Source: a candidate division TM6 bacterium GW2011_GWE2_41_16
GTDB taxonomy: Bacteria; Babelota; Babeliae; Babelales; Babelaceae
Length of the DNA: 55,817 nt
Assembly: GCA_000996695.1 (NCBI GenBank)
Contig: LCAT01000004.1
Span: 1 to 55,817 of the forward strand
Direction: 5' to 3'
The first letter of the stretch is position 1. Every line of letters starts with the position of its first letter. Position numbers and translations under genes: made by a program. The notes beneath the pieces are model-generated. The model had not been told where the DNA came from. It did no database searches and worked only from the letters and a program-made list of their open reading frames with translations. Shown here one piece after another: positions 24,250 through 32,165 of the stretch.

Positions 24250-24560
24250 CAGCAGCAGGCGGGCGCCTGTCCTGAAGAATACTTCAAGTATATAGACTTA
24301 CCCGTTTAAACCGTATAACAAATCACCGTGTGTAAAAGGCTAAAGCTTTTTACACACGGTGATTTGTTATACTATGTCACCAGATCAAACGCTCTCAGCC
24401 GTCGCCAATCTTACAGCCCAGATAATATGTAATTACTTTTATCTGGAGGCTATGGCGGGCAGGGGGCTTAGGTCATGAGTCAAGAGCGAAGCTTTTGCGG
24501 GTTAAGGGTGGAACCCTTATTACGCCCCGCGTAAAAAATTTTTAATCTTAAAAAGGATAA
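24250..24560. repeat. mosaic repeat region with a long perfect inverted repeat
   Basis: There is no gene here. A hairpin at 24313-24372 is described separately. The remainder has modules found elsewhere: CAGGCGGGCGCCTG near 24256, CTATGTCACCAG near 24371, and GAGCGAAGCTTTTGCGGGTTAAGGG near 24485, which recurs almost unchanged at about 43781. Confidence 0.6.
24313..24372. repeat. long hairpin (25-bp arms)
   Basis: GTATAACAAATCACCGTGTG and five more bases pair perfectly with the matching run ending at 24372, around a short GGCTAAAGC centre that can extend the stem. There is no T-run on either side, so it is not a standard terminator. It stands between convergently unrelated genes inside a repeat region. 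Confidence 0.8.
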
Positions 24561-24565
24561 CTCCC

Positions 24566-25174
24566 ATGATTGCACGTATTTGTGGCCATATCGTCGATAC
24601 TCAAGCGTCTGCTCTTGTTGTTGATGCCGGAGGCGTGGGTTACTTGGTGCACGTACCCCGTGCTACGTCATACGCCATAGGCGCGCACACAACACTTATG
24701 GTCTCGTACCGTTTTTCGTCAGAGAACGGCCCTTCTTTGTACGGCTTTACAAGCACGCTCGAGCGCGATTTATTTAATTTGATTACTTCTTGCTCGGGCA
24801 TCGGCCCCAAGCTCGGGCTTGCACTTTTGGAAGATTTATCGGCCCAAAACATTGTTGATGCGATCATACGCAGTGATGATACAACTTTGTGTTCGGTAAG
24901 CGGCGTGGGCAAAAAAAAGGCGGAGTTGATAGTACACTCACTCCGCGATAAAATTCAGTCATTTGTGCCGCTTCTTGCAGCAGACCAGTCATCGCCGCAA
25001 CAAGGCTCATCACAAACATTGTACGAGCTTGGGCTCGCGCTCGGCGCTCTTGGCTACTCGCGCATCGAGATCAAAAAGGCAACGCATGCTGTTGCGCAGC
25101 TCCATGACCTCGACACGCTTCCATTCGATACCGTGTTACGTAAGTCGCTGCTTATGCTTTCAGCAGGGAACTAA
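24566..25174 (+). CDS. ruvA: Holliday junction DNA helicase subunit RuvA
   Basis: RuvA binds four-way junctions as a tetramer and loads the RuvB motor. The protein has 202 residues, the standard length. It begins IARICGHIVDTQASALVVDA (the OB-fold domain I), continues with the double helix-hairpin-helix region (FNLITSCSGIGPKLGLALLE and CSVSGVGKKKAELIV) and ends with the small domain III that contacts RuvB (ALGYSRIEIKKATH). AAGGA lies about nine bases before ATG 24566. Its 3' end overlaps the 3' end of hisS on the other strand by 23 bases. Confidence 0.95.
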   Translation: MIARICGHIVDTQASALVVDAGGVGYLVHVPRATSYAIGAHTTLMVSYRFSSENGPSLYGFTSTLERDLFNLITSCSGIGPKLGLALLEDLSAQNIVDAIIRSDDTTLCSVSGVGKKKAELIVHSLRDKIQSFVPLLAADQSSPQQGSSQTLYELGLALGALGYSRIEIKKATHAVAQLHDLDTLPFDTVLRKSLLMLSAGN

Positions 25175-26411
25175 TTTTTTGAGCAAGCTGGCTCAGCACA
25201 ATAAGCTCTTCTTCTCCGCTGGTCATGTCTTTGAGTTTGCCGCAGCCATTTTTTTGTTCGTCCTCACCCAAAATAACCGCATAGCGTGCAGCACTTCTAT
25301 CAGCTTTTTTAATAGCTTGTTTAGGCCCCGTTGCATCAAAAATGATATACGTAGGAATATGATGCGCGCGCAAATCATCCTGCACAAGCAGCGCAAGTGT
25401 ATGCTGCGCAACATCAAGAGGCGCAATCGCAATACAGTTTGTACGCTCATCTCTTACATTTTTTTGCAGCTCAAGCAGCGCCATAACCCGCTCGATGCCT
25501 ATGCCTGCACCGCATGCAGGGGTCATCTGTTTTGATCCTAAAATTTCACCCAGACGATCATAACGTCCACCGCCACAGAACGCACTTTGAGCACCAAGCA
25601 GCATGCTCGAGAACTCAAACACCGTTTTGGTGTAGTAATCAAGGCCACGCACCAACGTTGGCATAACACTATATGACACACTCAATGCTTCAAGGTTATC
25701 TTTGAGAGCCTGCCACTCGACAGCACAGGTCTCGCAGAGAAAATCGATCGTTTTTGGTGCATTCGTGTACACTGCCTGACATGACGATTCTTTGCAATCG
25801 AATACGCGGAGCATATTAGTTTCTTTGCGTGTTTTGCAGGTAGGACAGAGCTCGTGCTCATGCTGGTCAAGAAACGTTTTTAATTGCGAGCTGAAGCGTA
25901 CGCGATCGTCGCTACAGCCTAAAAAGTTTATGAGCAATGCAAACGAAGACAGGCCAAGTGTATGCGAAAAAAGCTTTTCGAGCAGCACAAGCAGTTCGAC
26001 ATCATAGAGAATACTACTTGCACCAATAGCCTCGATACTAAATTGATGAAACTGTCTAAAGCGACCCTTTTGTGGGCGCTCATAGCGAAACGTTGGTCCG
26101 TAAGAGAATACCTTCCAAGGAAGATTTGGTTGTGATTGGTCCATAAACATGCGCATGATCGGCGCAGTAAGCTCAGGACGCAAACAGATGGGCAATTTTT
26201 CTTCATTACGCATCTGAATCATAAACATTTCTTTAGTCACAACGTCCGAGGTCTCACCCAATGAATGATGGAACAGTTCCGCGTGCTCAAGAATAGGTGT
26301 TGCAACCTCTTTGAATGAATGCATGGCACATGCTGTTTTTGCAGCGTCGACCACACGATTAAACAAAGTCATATCGGCAAAATCCTGTGTACCTTTTACA
26401 CGGGGAGTCAT
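25152..26411 (-). CDS. hisS: histidyl-tRNA synthetase
   Basis: HisS charges tRNA-His. The 419-residue protein is the normal class IIa length. It begins with the family signature TPRVKGTQDF, has class II motif 2 in YGPTFRYERPQKGRFRQFHQ, the histidine-binding RGLDYYTKTVFEF, and a C-terminal anticodon-binding domain (IAPLDVAQHTLALLVQDDLR region). A C-x-x-C pair near residue 185 and later Cys may bind zinc. I chose ATG 26411 because GGAGG sits seven bases upstream; the frame extends further to 26459 without a site. Its leader carries the GTCAAAG/hairpin element. It converges with ruvA and their ends overlap. Confidence 0.95.
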   Translation of the reverse strand: MTPRVKGTQDFADMTLFNRVVDAAKTACAMHSFKEVATPILEHAELFHHSLGETSDVVTKEMFMIQMRNEEKLPICLRPELTAPIMRMFMDQSQPNLPWKVFSYGPTFRYERPQKGRFRQFHQFSIEAIGASSILYDVELLVLLEKLFSHTLGLSSFALLINFLGCSDDRVRFSSQLKTFLDQHEHELCPTCKTRKETNMLRVFDCKESSCQAVYTNAPKTIDFLCETCAVEWQALKDNLEALSVSYSVMPTLVRGLDYYTKTVFEFSSMLLGAQSAFCGGGRYDRLGEILGSKQMTPACGAGIGIERVMALLELQKNVRDERTNCIAIAPLDVAQHTLALLVQDDLRAHHIPTYIIFDATGPKQAIKKADRSAARYAVILGEDEQKNGCGKLKDMTSGEEELIVLSQLAQKISSLLKA

Positions 26412-26431
26412 AAAAAAATCCTCCATAAAAA

Positions 26432-26530
26432 TGGCATTCGCCACTTTGACATGCACCAAATTTTTAATCGAATGTATTTCTCAATCGACATGTTAGCATG
26501 CACATCTAAGCGGGTCTCGCTATAAAAACC
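26432..26530. repeat. leader element upstream of hisS, shared with hppA
   Basis: In the gene direction it begins GTTTTTATAGCGAGACCCGC and ends GCATGTCAAAG-TGGC-GAAT-GCCA, just before the ribosome-binding site. The same two ends with a different middle occur upstream of hppA (43561-43635). Confidence 0.6.
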
Positions 26531-26627
26531 ATTCCCCCTCGCCGGTAAAAACAAGTGTTTTCACCAAGCTTTCGGGGTATACTAAAAAAATATAAAACAT
26601 CGCCATTATACCCGAAAGGCTTACATC

Positions 26628-27698
26628 GTGATACGTACGATCTCAGCTGATTTGCTCGCCGAATTTGCATGCACCCACGCCGTTATCGATGTACGATCGC
26701 CATCCGAGTATGCGAATGGACATATCCCTGGCGCACACAGTGTGCCACTTTTCTCAGATCAACAGCGCGCAGTAGTCGGTACTCTATATGTACAAAAAGG
26801 CAAAGAAGAAGCAATACGCACGGGCCTTGAGATTGTTGGCAGCCAACTTGCCGATTTTGTAGCTGCAATTGCACAAGCTGCTCCTACAAAAAAAATACTG
26901 GTGTATTGCTGGCGCGGCGGCATGCGCTCCAAAAGTGTCGCGTCGCTGCTTGATTCGCTTGGCTACGATACCGCGCAGCTTATCGGTGGTTACAAAGCAA
27001 TGCGTGCGTACAATCGCACGATGTTTGAAACTGTACAAAAATACGTAATTATTAGTGGTAAAACGGGTAGCGGAAAAACCATTCTTCTTAAAAAACTTGC
27101 ACAACAAGGTGAACAGGTTGTCGATCTTGAAGGGCTTGCTCGTCACAAGGGCTCAGTGTTCGGATTTTTTGGACAGACACAACCGCAGCCGACCCAAGAG
27201 CAATTCGAAAATGATCTTGGATGGGCACTCATACATGCAAGAACAGATCGTACAATCTGGCTTGAAGACGAGAGCCGCATGATCGGCCGATGTTCTCTCC
27301 CAGAAGGGCTTTGGCCACACATGCAACAGGCGCCACGTATCGTCATAGAGGTACCAGAACATACACGACGCACGGCTCTTATTACAGAGTACGGGGCGAT
27401 GCCTCATGATCAACTTATCTCAACGATAGAACGATTATCTCGACATGTGGGCAGTGAGCGCACCGCGCATATGCTCAAACATATCACAGAGCTCGACGTC
27501 ATACTTGACGAGCTGCTCAAACACTATGACAAAACGTATACCTTTTCGGCCGAGCGTCGTAAAAAGAATTATCCGCATGTTGCAGAGCATACGTTTATAC
27601 TCGAAGATATCTCAAATTTAAAAACTATTTCGGATCTCATATCACTGGCACGCACAATCTATTCGTCAAAATACACACCATTGAGCGAGCACCCATGA
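26628..27698 (+). CDS. mnmH: tRNA 2-selenouridine/geranyl-2-thiouridine synthase MnmH (SelU)
   Basis: MnmH converts 2-thiouridine at tRNA position 34 to 2-selenouridine via a geranylated intermediate, using selenophosphate. The 356-residue protein has an N-terminal rhodanese domain (VIDVRSPSEYANGHIPGA; catalytic Cys94 in YCWRGGMRS) and a C-terminal P-loop domain (GKTGSGKT, residues 144-151), the exact architecture of the family. The start is GTG 26628 with AAAGG upstream. The stop overlaps the priA start by four bases. Selenophosphate synthetase (selD) is not in the window, so which modification is made cannot be told. Confidence 0.92.
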   Translation: MIRTISADLLAEFACTHAVIDVRSPSEYANGHIPGAHSVPLFSDQQRAVVGTLYVQKGKEEAIRTGLEIVGSQLADFVAAIAQAAPTKKILVYCWRGGMRSKSVASLLDSLGYDTAQLIGGYKAMRAYNRTMFETVQKYVIISGKTGSGKTILLKKLAQQGEQVVDLEGLARHKGSVFGFFGQTQPQPTQEQFENDLGWALIHARTDRTIWLEDESRMIGRCSLPEGLWPHMQQAPRIVIEVPEHTRRTALITEYGAMPHDQLISTIERLSRHVGSERTAHMLKHITELDVILDELLKHYDKTYTFSAERRKKNYPHVAEHTFILEDISNLKTISDLISLARTIYSSKYTPLSEHP

Positions 27699-29689
27699 AC
27701 CTGTATATTCGTGTGCGACCAATCGCCGCATGCAACCGTATTCTTACCTACCGCATTCCACCCTCGTGGCCAGATCCTCAGCGATTTATCGGCTCACTGG
27801 TTATTGTGCCGCTGCAAAAACGGACCATTTGCGCACTGGTGATCGATGTAAGCTCAACGCTCACAAAAACAGAACAAACCTATGCCATGCGCGATGCACT
27901 CTCGTATGAAGACGCAATGGTTGATGAGCGGTTCAAATGTTTTGTGCATGCGGTAGCACACTACTACGCTCTGGATGATGTCACCATTTATCGCCGGCTC
28001 ATAACCGGACTCGTACGAACACAAAAACAACATACTGCAATCTCTCTTGACCACCATCAAAAAACAAAACATATCGAACTCTCAGAAGCTCAACAAGCCA
28101 TTGTTAACCATATACACATACAACTTGCTAATGCCACTGCACATCAAAATCCTACGCTGATCCACGGGGTCACCGGTAGTGGCAAAAGTGAAGTATACGC
28201 CGCGATCATGGCAGAAGCTCTTGCGCAGGGTAAAAGCTGCATATTTTTGATACCAGACGTATCCCTTGCGGTGCAATTTGTTGCATTCTTCCGTGCACGT
28301 TTAGGGCATGGGGTGTATGGTTATCACTCGGCAACGTCTGCGCAAGATAAGCGCAAACTATGGAATGCGATCAGCACTAAAGAAGTATGCGTAGTAATCG
28401 GTGTGCACCTACCCATATTTTTACCCGTGCACGCATTAGGTCTGATCATTGTGGACGAAGAGCATGAGATCGGATATCAAGAAAAACAGTTCCCGCGGCT
28501 CAACACCCGCGAGGTTGCTCTTATGCGTGCGCAGACATACCAAGTGCCTATCGTGCTTGGATCAGCAACGCCGTCAATACACGCCTATGCGATGGTAGAA
28601 CAAGCCCGTTGGAGCTTATTTGAGCTCAAAGATCGCTTTTTTAGTACTTCATTGCCAGCCATACAGATCGTTCATCTGATCGATCGCACGCAGCGTACAA
28701 AAAAGCGCACGCACTTTTGGTTTTCTGAGCCATTGCTTGCAGCAATTAACAAACGTATTGAACAAAAAGAACAGTCTATTATTTTTTTAAACCGCCGTGG
28801 CTATAGTTTTTTTGTACAATGCAGCGGGTGTGGACATATCACCACCTGCCCGAGCTGCGCGGTCAGTCTTACCGTGCATAAAGATATAAATAAAAACACA
28901 TTAAAATGTCATTATTGCCAACACGAGCAACCATACCCCACCATATGCAACGAATGCAACGCCAAACAGTTTATCGATAAAGGAATAGGCACACAGCAAG
29001 TAGTCTCTCTTCTTGAAGAACTTTTTCCTCTCGCTCGTATTGCACGCGCTGATCTTGATACCACGGTTGACCGTAAACGCTGGCAAGAGACTATGCGACG
29101 CATGATGAGCGGCGAGATCGATATACTCGTGGGCACACAAACTATTACACGTGGATACCACTTTCCGCGTCTTACGCTTGTGGGGGTTCTCTGGGCAGAC
29201 AGCGGACTATCATTTCCGTTCTACAATGCCGCAGAGGTTGGATTGCAACAGCTTATTCAAGTTGCAGGACGCGCAGGTCGCGAAATAAGCGGAGGCGAGG
29301 TTATTGTACAGACGATGGAAGGACACCCAGTGCTTGCCTTCCTTGATGAATTACGCTATCGCGATTTTTTTGAGCATGAAAAAAAGAAGCGCGAACTTTT
29401 TGGGTACCCACCCTATGTGAGATTTGCCGAAATCGAGTTTCGCCACATAGATGAACAAACAGCTAAACGTGAAGCGAATGCATGCGCCGAATTTATACGG
29501 GCAACGTTCCCTGATATCACCGTACTTGGTCCAGCCGATCCACCTATAAAAAAAATTAAATCGATCTATATGCAAAAAATGTATCTCAAGGCACAACAAT
29601 TTGGACCTATCCTGCAGGCATACCAAAATTACTGTGCAACACATGCATCAGCATCTCAGGTGTTTTTTACCCCATCTCCCATGAGCTAA
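27695..29689 (+). CDS. priA: primosomal replication restart helicase PriA
   Basis: PriA recognises stalled forks and reloads the replisome. The protein has 664 residues, somewhat shorter than the 730 of E. coli. An N-terminal 3'-DNA-binding domain (RVRPIAACNRILTYRIP) is followed by helicase motifs: Walker A GVTGSGKS (158-165), DEEH (254-257) and GSATPS. A paired zinc-binding region has the Cys set CSGCGHITTCPSC and CHYCQHEQPYPTICNEC. Motifs V and VI are GTQTITRGYHFPRLTLVG and QVAGRAGR. Start coupling with mnmH (ATGA) and the 14-base gap to pth suggest one transcript. Confidence 0.95.
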   Translation: MNLYIRVRPIAACNRILTYRIPPSWPDPQRFIGSLVIVPLQKRTICALVIDVSSTLTKTEQTYAMRDALSYEDAMVDERFKCFVHAVAHYYALDDVTIYRRLITGLVRTQKQHTAISLDHHQKTKHIELSEAQQAIVNHIHIQLANATAHQNPTLIHGVTGSGKSEVYAAIMAEALAQGKSCIFLIPDVSLAVQFVAFFRARLGHGVYGYHSATSAQDKRKLWNAISTKEVCVVIGVHLPIFLPVHALGLIIVDEEHEIGYQEKQFPRLNTREVALMRAQTYQVPIVLGSATPSIHAYAMVEQARWSLFELKDRFFSTSLPAIQIVHLIDRTQRTKKRTHFWFSEPLLAAINKRIEQKEQSIIFLNRRGYSFFVQCSGCGHITTCPSCAVSLTVHKDINKNTLKCHYCQHEQPYPTICNECNAKQFIDKGIGTQQVVSLLEELFPLARIARADLDTTVDRKRWQETMRRMMSGEIDILVGTQTITRGYHFPRLTLVGVLWADSGLSFPFYNAAEVGLQQLIQVAGRAGREISGGEVIVQTMEGHPVLAFLDELRYRDFFEHEKKKRELFGYPPYVRFAEIEFRHIDEQTAKREANACAEFIRATFPDITVLGPADPPIKKIKSIYMQKMYLKAQQFGPILQAYQNYCATHASASQVFFTPSPMS

Positions 29690-29703
29690 AGAAAGGACTT
29701 TCA

Positions 29704-30234
29704 ATGAAATTACATGAGATTCACGTTATTGTTGGCCTGGGTAACCCGGGCGCTGCGTACGGACGGACTCGTCACTCAGTAGGTTTTATGGTTCTTGATC
29801 GCTTTGCCGAACTTAACAATGCAACAGCATGGCGCGAAAAAGATAAATCAGAACAAAGCGAGATCGTCATAAATAACATGAAAATTTTACTCATCAAGCC
29901 TCAAACGTATATGAACAACTCAGGCCAAGCGCTTGTGCACCTGGGCAAAGCAGGCATCAAAGCAGAGAACATTATGGTCATACATGACGAGCTCGAAAAG
30001 CCTTTTGGTACCGTATCAATCAAGCAAGGCGGCAGCGCCCATGGGCACAACGGCCTGCGCTCTGTCATAGCCACCATCGGCGATCAGTTTTGGCGCGTAC
30101 GTGTAGGCATTGGCCGGCCAACAAACAAAGAGGACGTCGGCAGTTATGTGCTCGAAACATTCAGCGAAAAACGTGAACTTGTAGAACATATGATCGAGCA
30201 TGCTTGCCAAGAAATACGGCAGGCTCTTGAGTAA
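29704..30234 (+). CDS. pth: peptidyl-tRNA hydrolase
   Basis: Pth frees tRNA from peptidyl-tRNA dropped by ribosomes. The 176-residue protein has the standard features: IVGLGNPGAAYGRTRHSVGF with Asn14 and His24, KPQTYMNNSG, and HDELEKPFG with Asp95, which are the three key active-site positions, then GSAHGHNGLRS. AAAGGA lies eight bases before ATG 29704. It follows priA closely in the same housekeeping run. Confidence 0.95.
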   Translation: MKLHEIHVIVGLGNPGAAYGRTRHSVGFMVLDRFAELNNATAWREKDKSEQSEIVINNMKILLIKPQTYMNNSGQALVHLGKAGIKAENIMVIHDELEKPFGTVSIKQGGSAHGHNGLRSVIATIGDQFWRVRVGIGRPTNKEDVGSYVLETFSEKRELVEHMIEHACQEIRQALE

Positions 30235-30238
30235 TTTA

Positions 30239-30266
30239 TAGACAAAAAAAACAGTTCTGATATGAT
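30239..30266 (+). promoter_or_regulatory. promoter of the 30325 gene
   Basis: TAGACA (30239-30244), 16 bases, TATGAT (30261-30266). The flanks match those of the promoter at 3294-3321, including the A-rich spacer start and TTAAATATTCA downstream of the -10. Confidence 0.6.
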
Positions 30267-30324
30267 TTAAATATTCAGTTAAGAAAAATTTAAAAACATG
30301 TTCAGTATCAAGAAAGAAACAATT

Positions 30325-30648
30325 ATGATGAAAAAATTAGCACTCAGCGCACTTTGTATATGCATGATTACCACGCCCGCAGCACAAGCTTTTGAAACCT
30401 CATCTTTTTTTGCAACAACACGACGCATGGGTGATGCACTGGTATCATTCACACAAAATCATCCGCGCCAGGCTCTTGCGATTGGTATTTTAGGCCTTGG
30501 AGCGCTGATTTGTTTTGATATTTTAACGCGCATGAAAAAAACAAATGCAGTAAAAACAAACAACAAACTCAAAGAAAGCATTTTAAAGCTTCCTAATGCA
30601 CATTTTCATTTTAATGAAGAAGCTACTCTTTTGATTTTTGGTTCATAA
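30325..30648 (+). CDS. small secreted/anchored protein
   Basis: This is a 107-residue protein with a signal peptide (KKLALSALCICMITTPAAQA) followed by FETSS, then a second hydrophobic helix (RQALAIGILGLGALICFDIL) and a short charged tail. The plan (signal peptide, 30 residues, membrane helix, cytoplasm-like tail) is that of several other proteins here. The start is not well fixed: ATG 30325 and ATG 30328 are adjacent and have only a weak purine-rich upstream stretch. The function is unknown. Confidence 0.65.
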   Translation: MMKKLALSALCICMITTPAAQAFETSSFFATTRRMGDALVSFTQNHPRQALAIGILGLGALICFDILTRMKKTNAVKTNNKLKESILKLPNAHFHFNEEATLLIFGS

Positions 30649-30690
30649 AATTAAACAAAAAATAATATTGAGACCATCATAGGATCTTGT

Positions 30691-31155
30691 ATGAAAATAT
30701 TAAAAAAAATAACGCTCATTGTTTTATGCGCATTAATCAGTCAAAGTTCAGCTATGCACGCGATTTCGTTGGTGCAAACCAGTAAAGCGATCGCACGACC
30801 TGTAGTACATGCATGTGCTCGCGTCGGTCATCGCATTAAGATTGCTACCCCACGCGTCATGTTTATTGGCCTTGCGGTGACCTCTGTCGTTTTGTACTTC
30901 AAATATACACGTGCACAAGAGCTGCTTAAGCGCGAAAAAATTAAACAAGCTGCACCGCTGAAAACAACCGCTCAGCAACCCGCTCCTACGCAACCAGAGG
31001 AGTTACAAGAGGAATTAAAAAAACTACGAAAAAAAGCCGCTGAAGATAAGTTTTTTCATGATGCAAGGCAAGAAATACTCACTAAACTCAGCAAAGAGAA
31101 TATTAAATTAAAAGACAAAATTATAAAACTGGAACAAGAGTTACAGAAAAATTAA
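30691..31155 (+). CDS. small secreted/anchored coiled-coil protein
   Basis: This is a 154-residue protein. A signal peptide (KKITLIVLCALISQSSA, then Met22) is followed by a basic stretch, a membrane helix (VMFIGLAVTSVVLYFKY, near 53-69) and a highly charged coiled coil to the end. AGGA lies before ATG 30691, 42 bases after the previous gene, so the two may form a unit. It resembles a membrane-anchored scaffold or spacer. The family is not recognised. Confidence 0.68.
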   Translation: MKILKKITLIVLCALISQSSAMHAISLVQTSKAIARPVVHACARVGHRIKIATPRVMFIGLAVTSVVLYFKYTRAQELLKREKIKQAAPLKTTAQQPAPTQPEELQEELKKLRKKAAEDKFFHDARQEILTKLSKENIKLKDKIIKLEQELQKN

Positions 31156-31161
31156 AAAAAA

Positions 31162-31189
31162 TCGCCTTGAGCAAAAAAACCCAAGGCGA
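31162..31189 (-). terminator. intrinsic terminator of the Pal-like gene
   Basis: TCGCCTTG pairs with CAAGGCGA. The A-run before it on the plus strand becomes a U-run on the minus strand, so it terminates the leftward gene. Confidence 0.75.
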
Positions 31190-31220
31190 CTGCAAAAATT
31201 CTCTATCACACCGTTTGATA

Positions 31221-31934
31221 TTACTTCTTTGACTTCATAACAAAAAACTCAACACGACGATTTGGCGCTTGCGCTTCTTTGCCGCCTGTTGTTACCAAAG
31301 GCATCTCGTAGCCACGGCCTACGATGTTCATTTTTTCTGCTGGAATGCCTTTTTCTGCAAGCCAGGACGCCACATGTTCTGCGCGTTTTTCAGAGAGCAT
31401 CATGTTATACACCGCTGAACCTGCTGCACGATCAGCATGACCTTCTATCACTACGCTCTTTGGTGATCTCTTTTTACCAAGTTCTTTTTTAATAATACGA
31501 TAGTCATGCTCAAGCACGCTCATTTGATCAGGTCTGATATCAGATCGGTCAAAGTCGAACTGCACGTTCTTAAACCCGTGCTTTACCTGATCTGCGCGCA
31601 AATCCTCCCAAGACTGTTGTGTTTGTGCTACGCTCAGCGATGCATCGTCAAGTGACTCATCCTGAAATGACTCGTTAGCTACTGCTGCTCGCGGTGTTGT
31701 GCGAGTAAAGGGATTCTCTTCTTCCTGAAGCACAAACGTATCAAGTGACTCTGCTATCGATGCCATAGCAGGATTTTGTGAAGATTTTTCTTCATGCATT
31801 ACCATTTCTTTTGATGCGGTCGATTTTGCCTGAGGCTTTTTTCTATTCGAACAGCCACTAGCGAAAACGAGTACACAGAGAAGCAGTGAAAGAGAAGAAA
31901 ATTGTTTAACGCCATTATAGTGCATGATCGTCAT
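31221..31934 (-). CDS. pal: OmpA/Pal-like peptidoglycan-associated lipoprotein
   Basis: This 237-residue protein has a signal peptide with a lipobox-like end (LLLCVLVFASGC), a Gln/Ser/Asp-rich linker of about 90 residues and a C-terminal OmpA domain. That domain starts VQFDFDRSDIRPDQ, includes VVIEGHADRAAGSAVYN (the Asp and Arg that bind diaminopimelate) and ends IVGRGYEMPLV...NRRVEFFV. Such lipoproteins tie the outer membrane to the cell wall in the Tol-Pal system. ATG 31934 has AAGGG seven bases upstream. The linker is longer than in typical Pal, so it may be a Pal relative rather than the Tol-Pal component itself. Confidence 0.85.
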   Translation of the reverse strand: MTIMHYNGVKQFSSLSLLLCVLVFASGCSNRKKPQAKSTASKEMVMHEEKSSQNPAMASIAESLDTFVLQEEENPFTRTTPRAAVANESFQDESLDDASLSVAQTQQSWEDLRADQVKHGFKNVQFDFDRSDIRPDQMSVLEHDYRIIKKELGKKRSPKSVVIEGHADRAAGSAVYNMMLSEKRAEHVASWLAEKGIPAEKMNIVGRGYEMPLVTTGGKEAQAPNRRVEFFVMKSKK

Positions 31935-32050
31935 TTTACGCCCTTCGTATACGTGAACCATTAACATTTTTTCGCAAATATATGCTTTTTTATAACACAA
32001 AATTTATACTAGAGATACAAGAAAATTTTTATTAAAACAAAAGATAATAG

Positions 32051-32147
32051 CATTTTTCACTTTGACTTACACTCATTTACTCATGAAATGATACTGCAGA
32101 TCTCCGCATGGATGCGTAGATCCAAGTGAAATGTGCCATTGCAAAAA
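32051..32147. promoter_or_regulatory. structured leader upstream of the RNase G gene
   Basis: A hairpin at 32099-32122 (GATCT-C-CGCAT, GG, ATGCG-T-AGATC) lies inside a wider pair, TTTCACTT (32055-32062) with AAGTGAAA (32124-32131). A structured 5' leader that RNase E/G could cut would allow self-regulation, as is known for E. coli rne. That comparison is inference. Confidence 0.45.
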
Positions 32148-32165
32148 TAAGGATACATAAACGTC

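Noticed and set aside
24963-25535. 190-residue plus-strand frame across the ruvA/hisS junction
   Set aside because: It overlaps the well-supported ruvA end and runs antisense to hisS. Its composition is Cys/Arg/Phe-rich, typical of non-coding frames.
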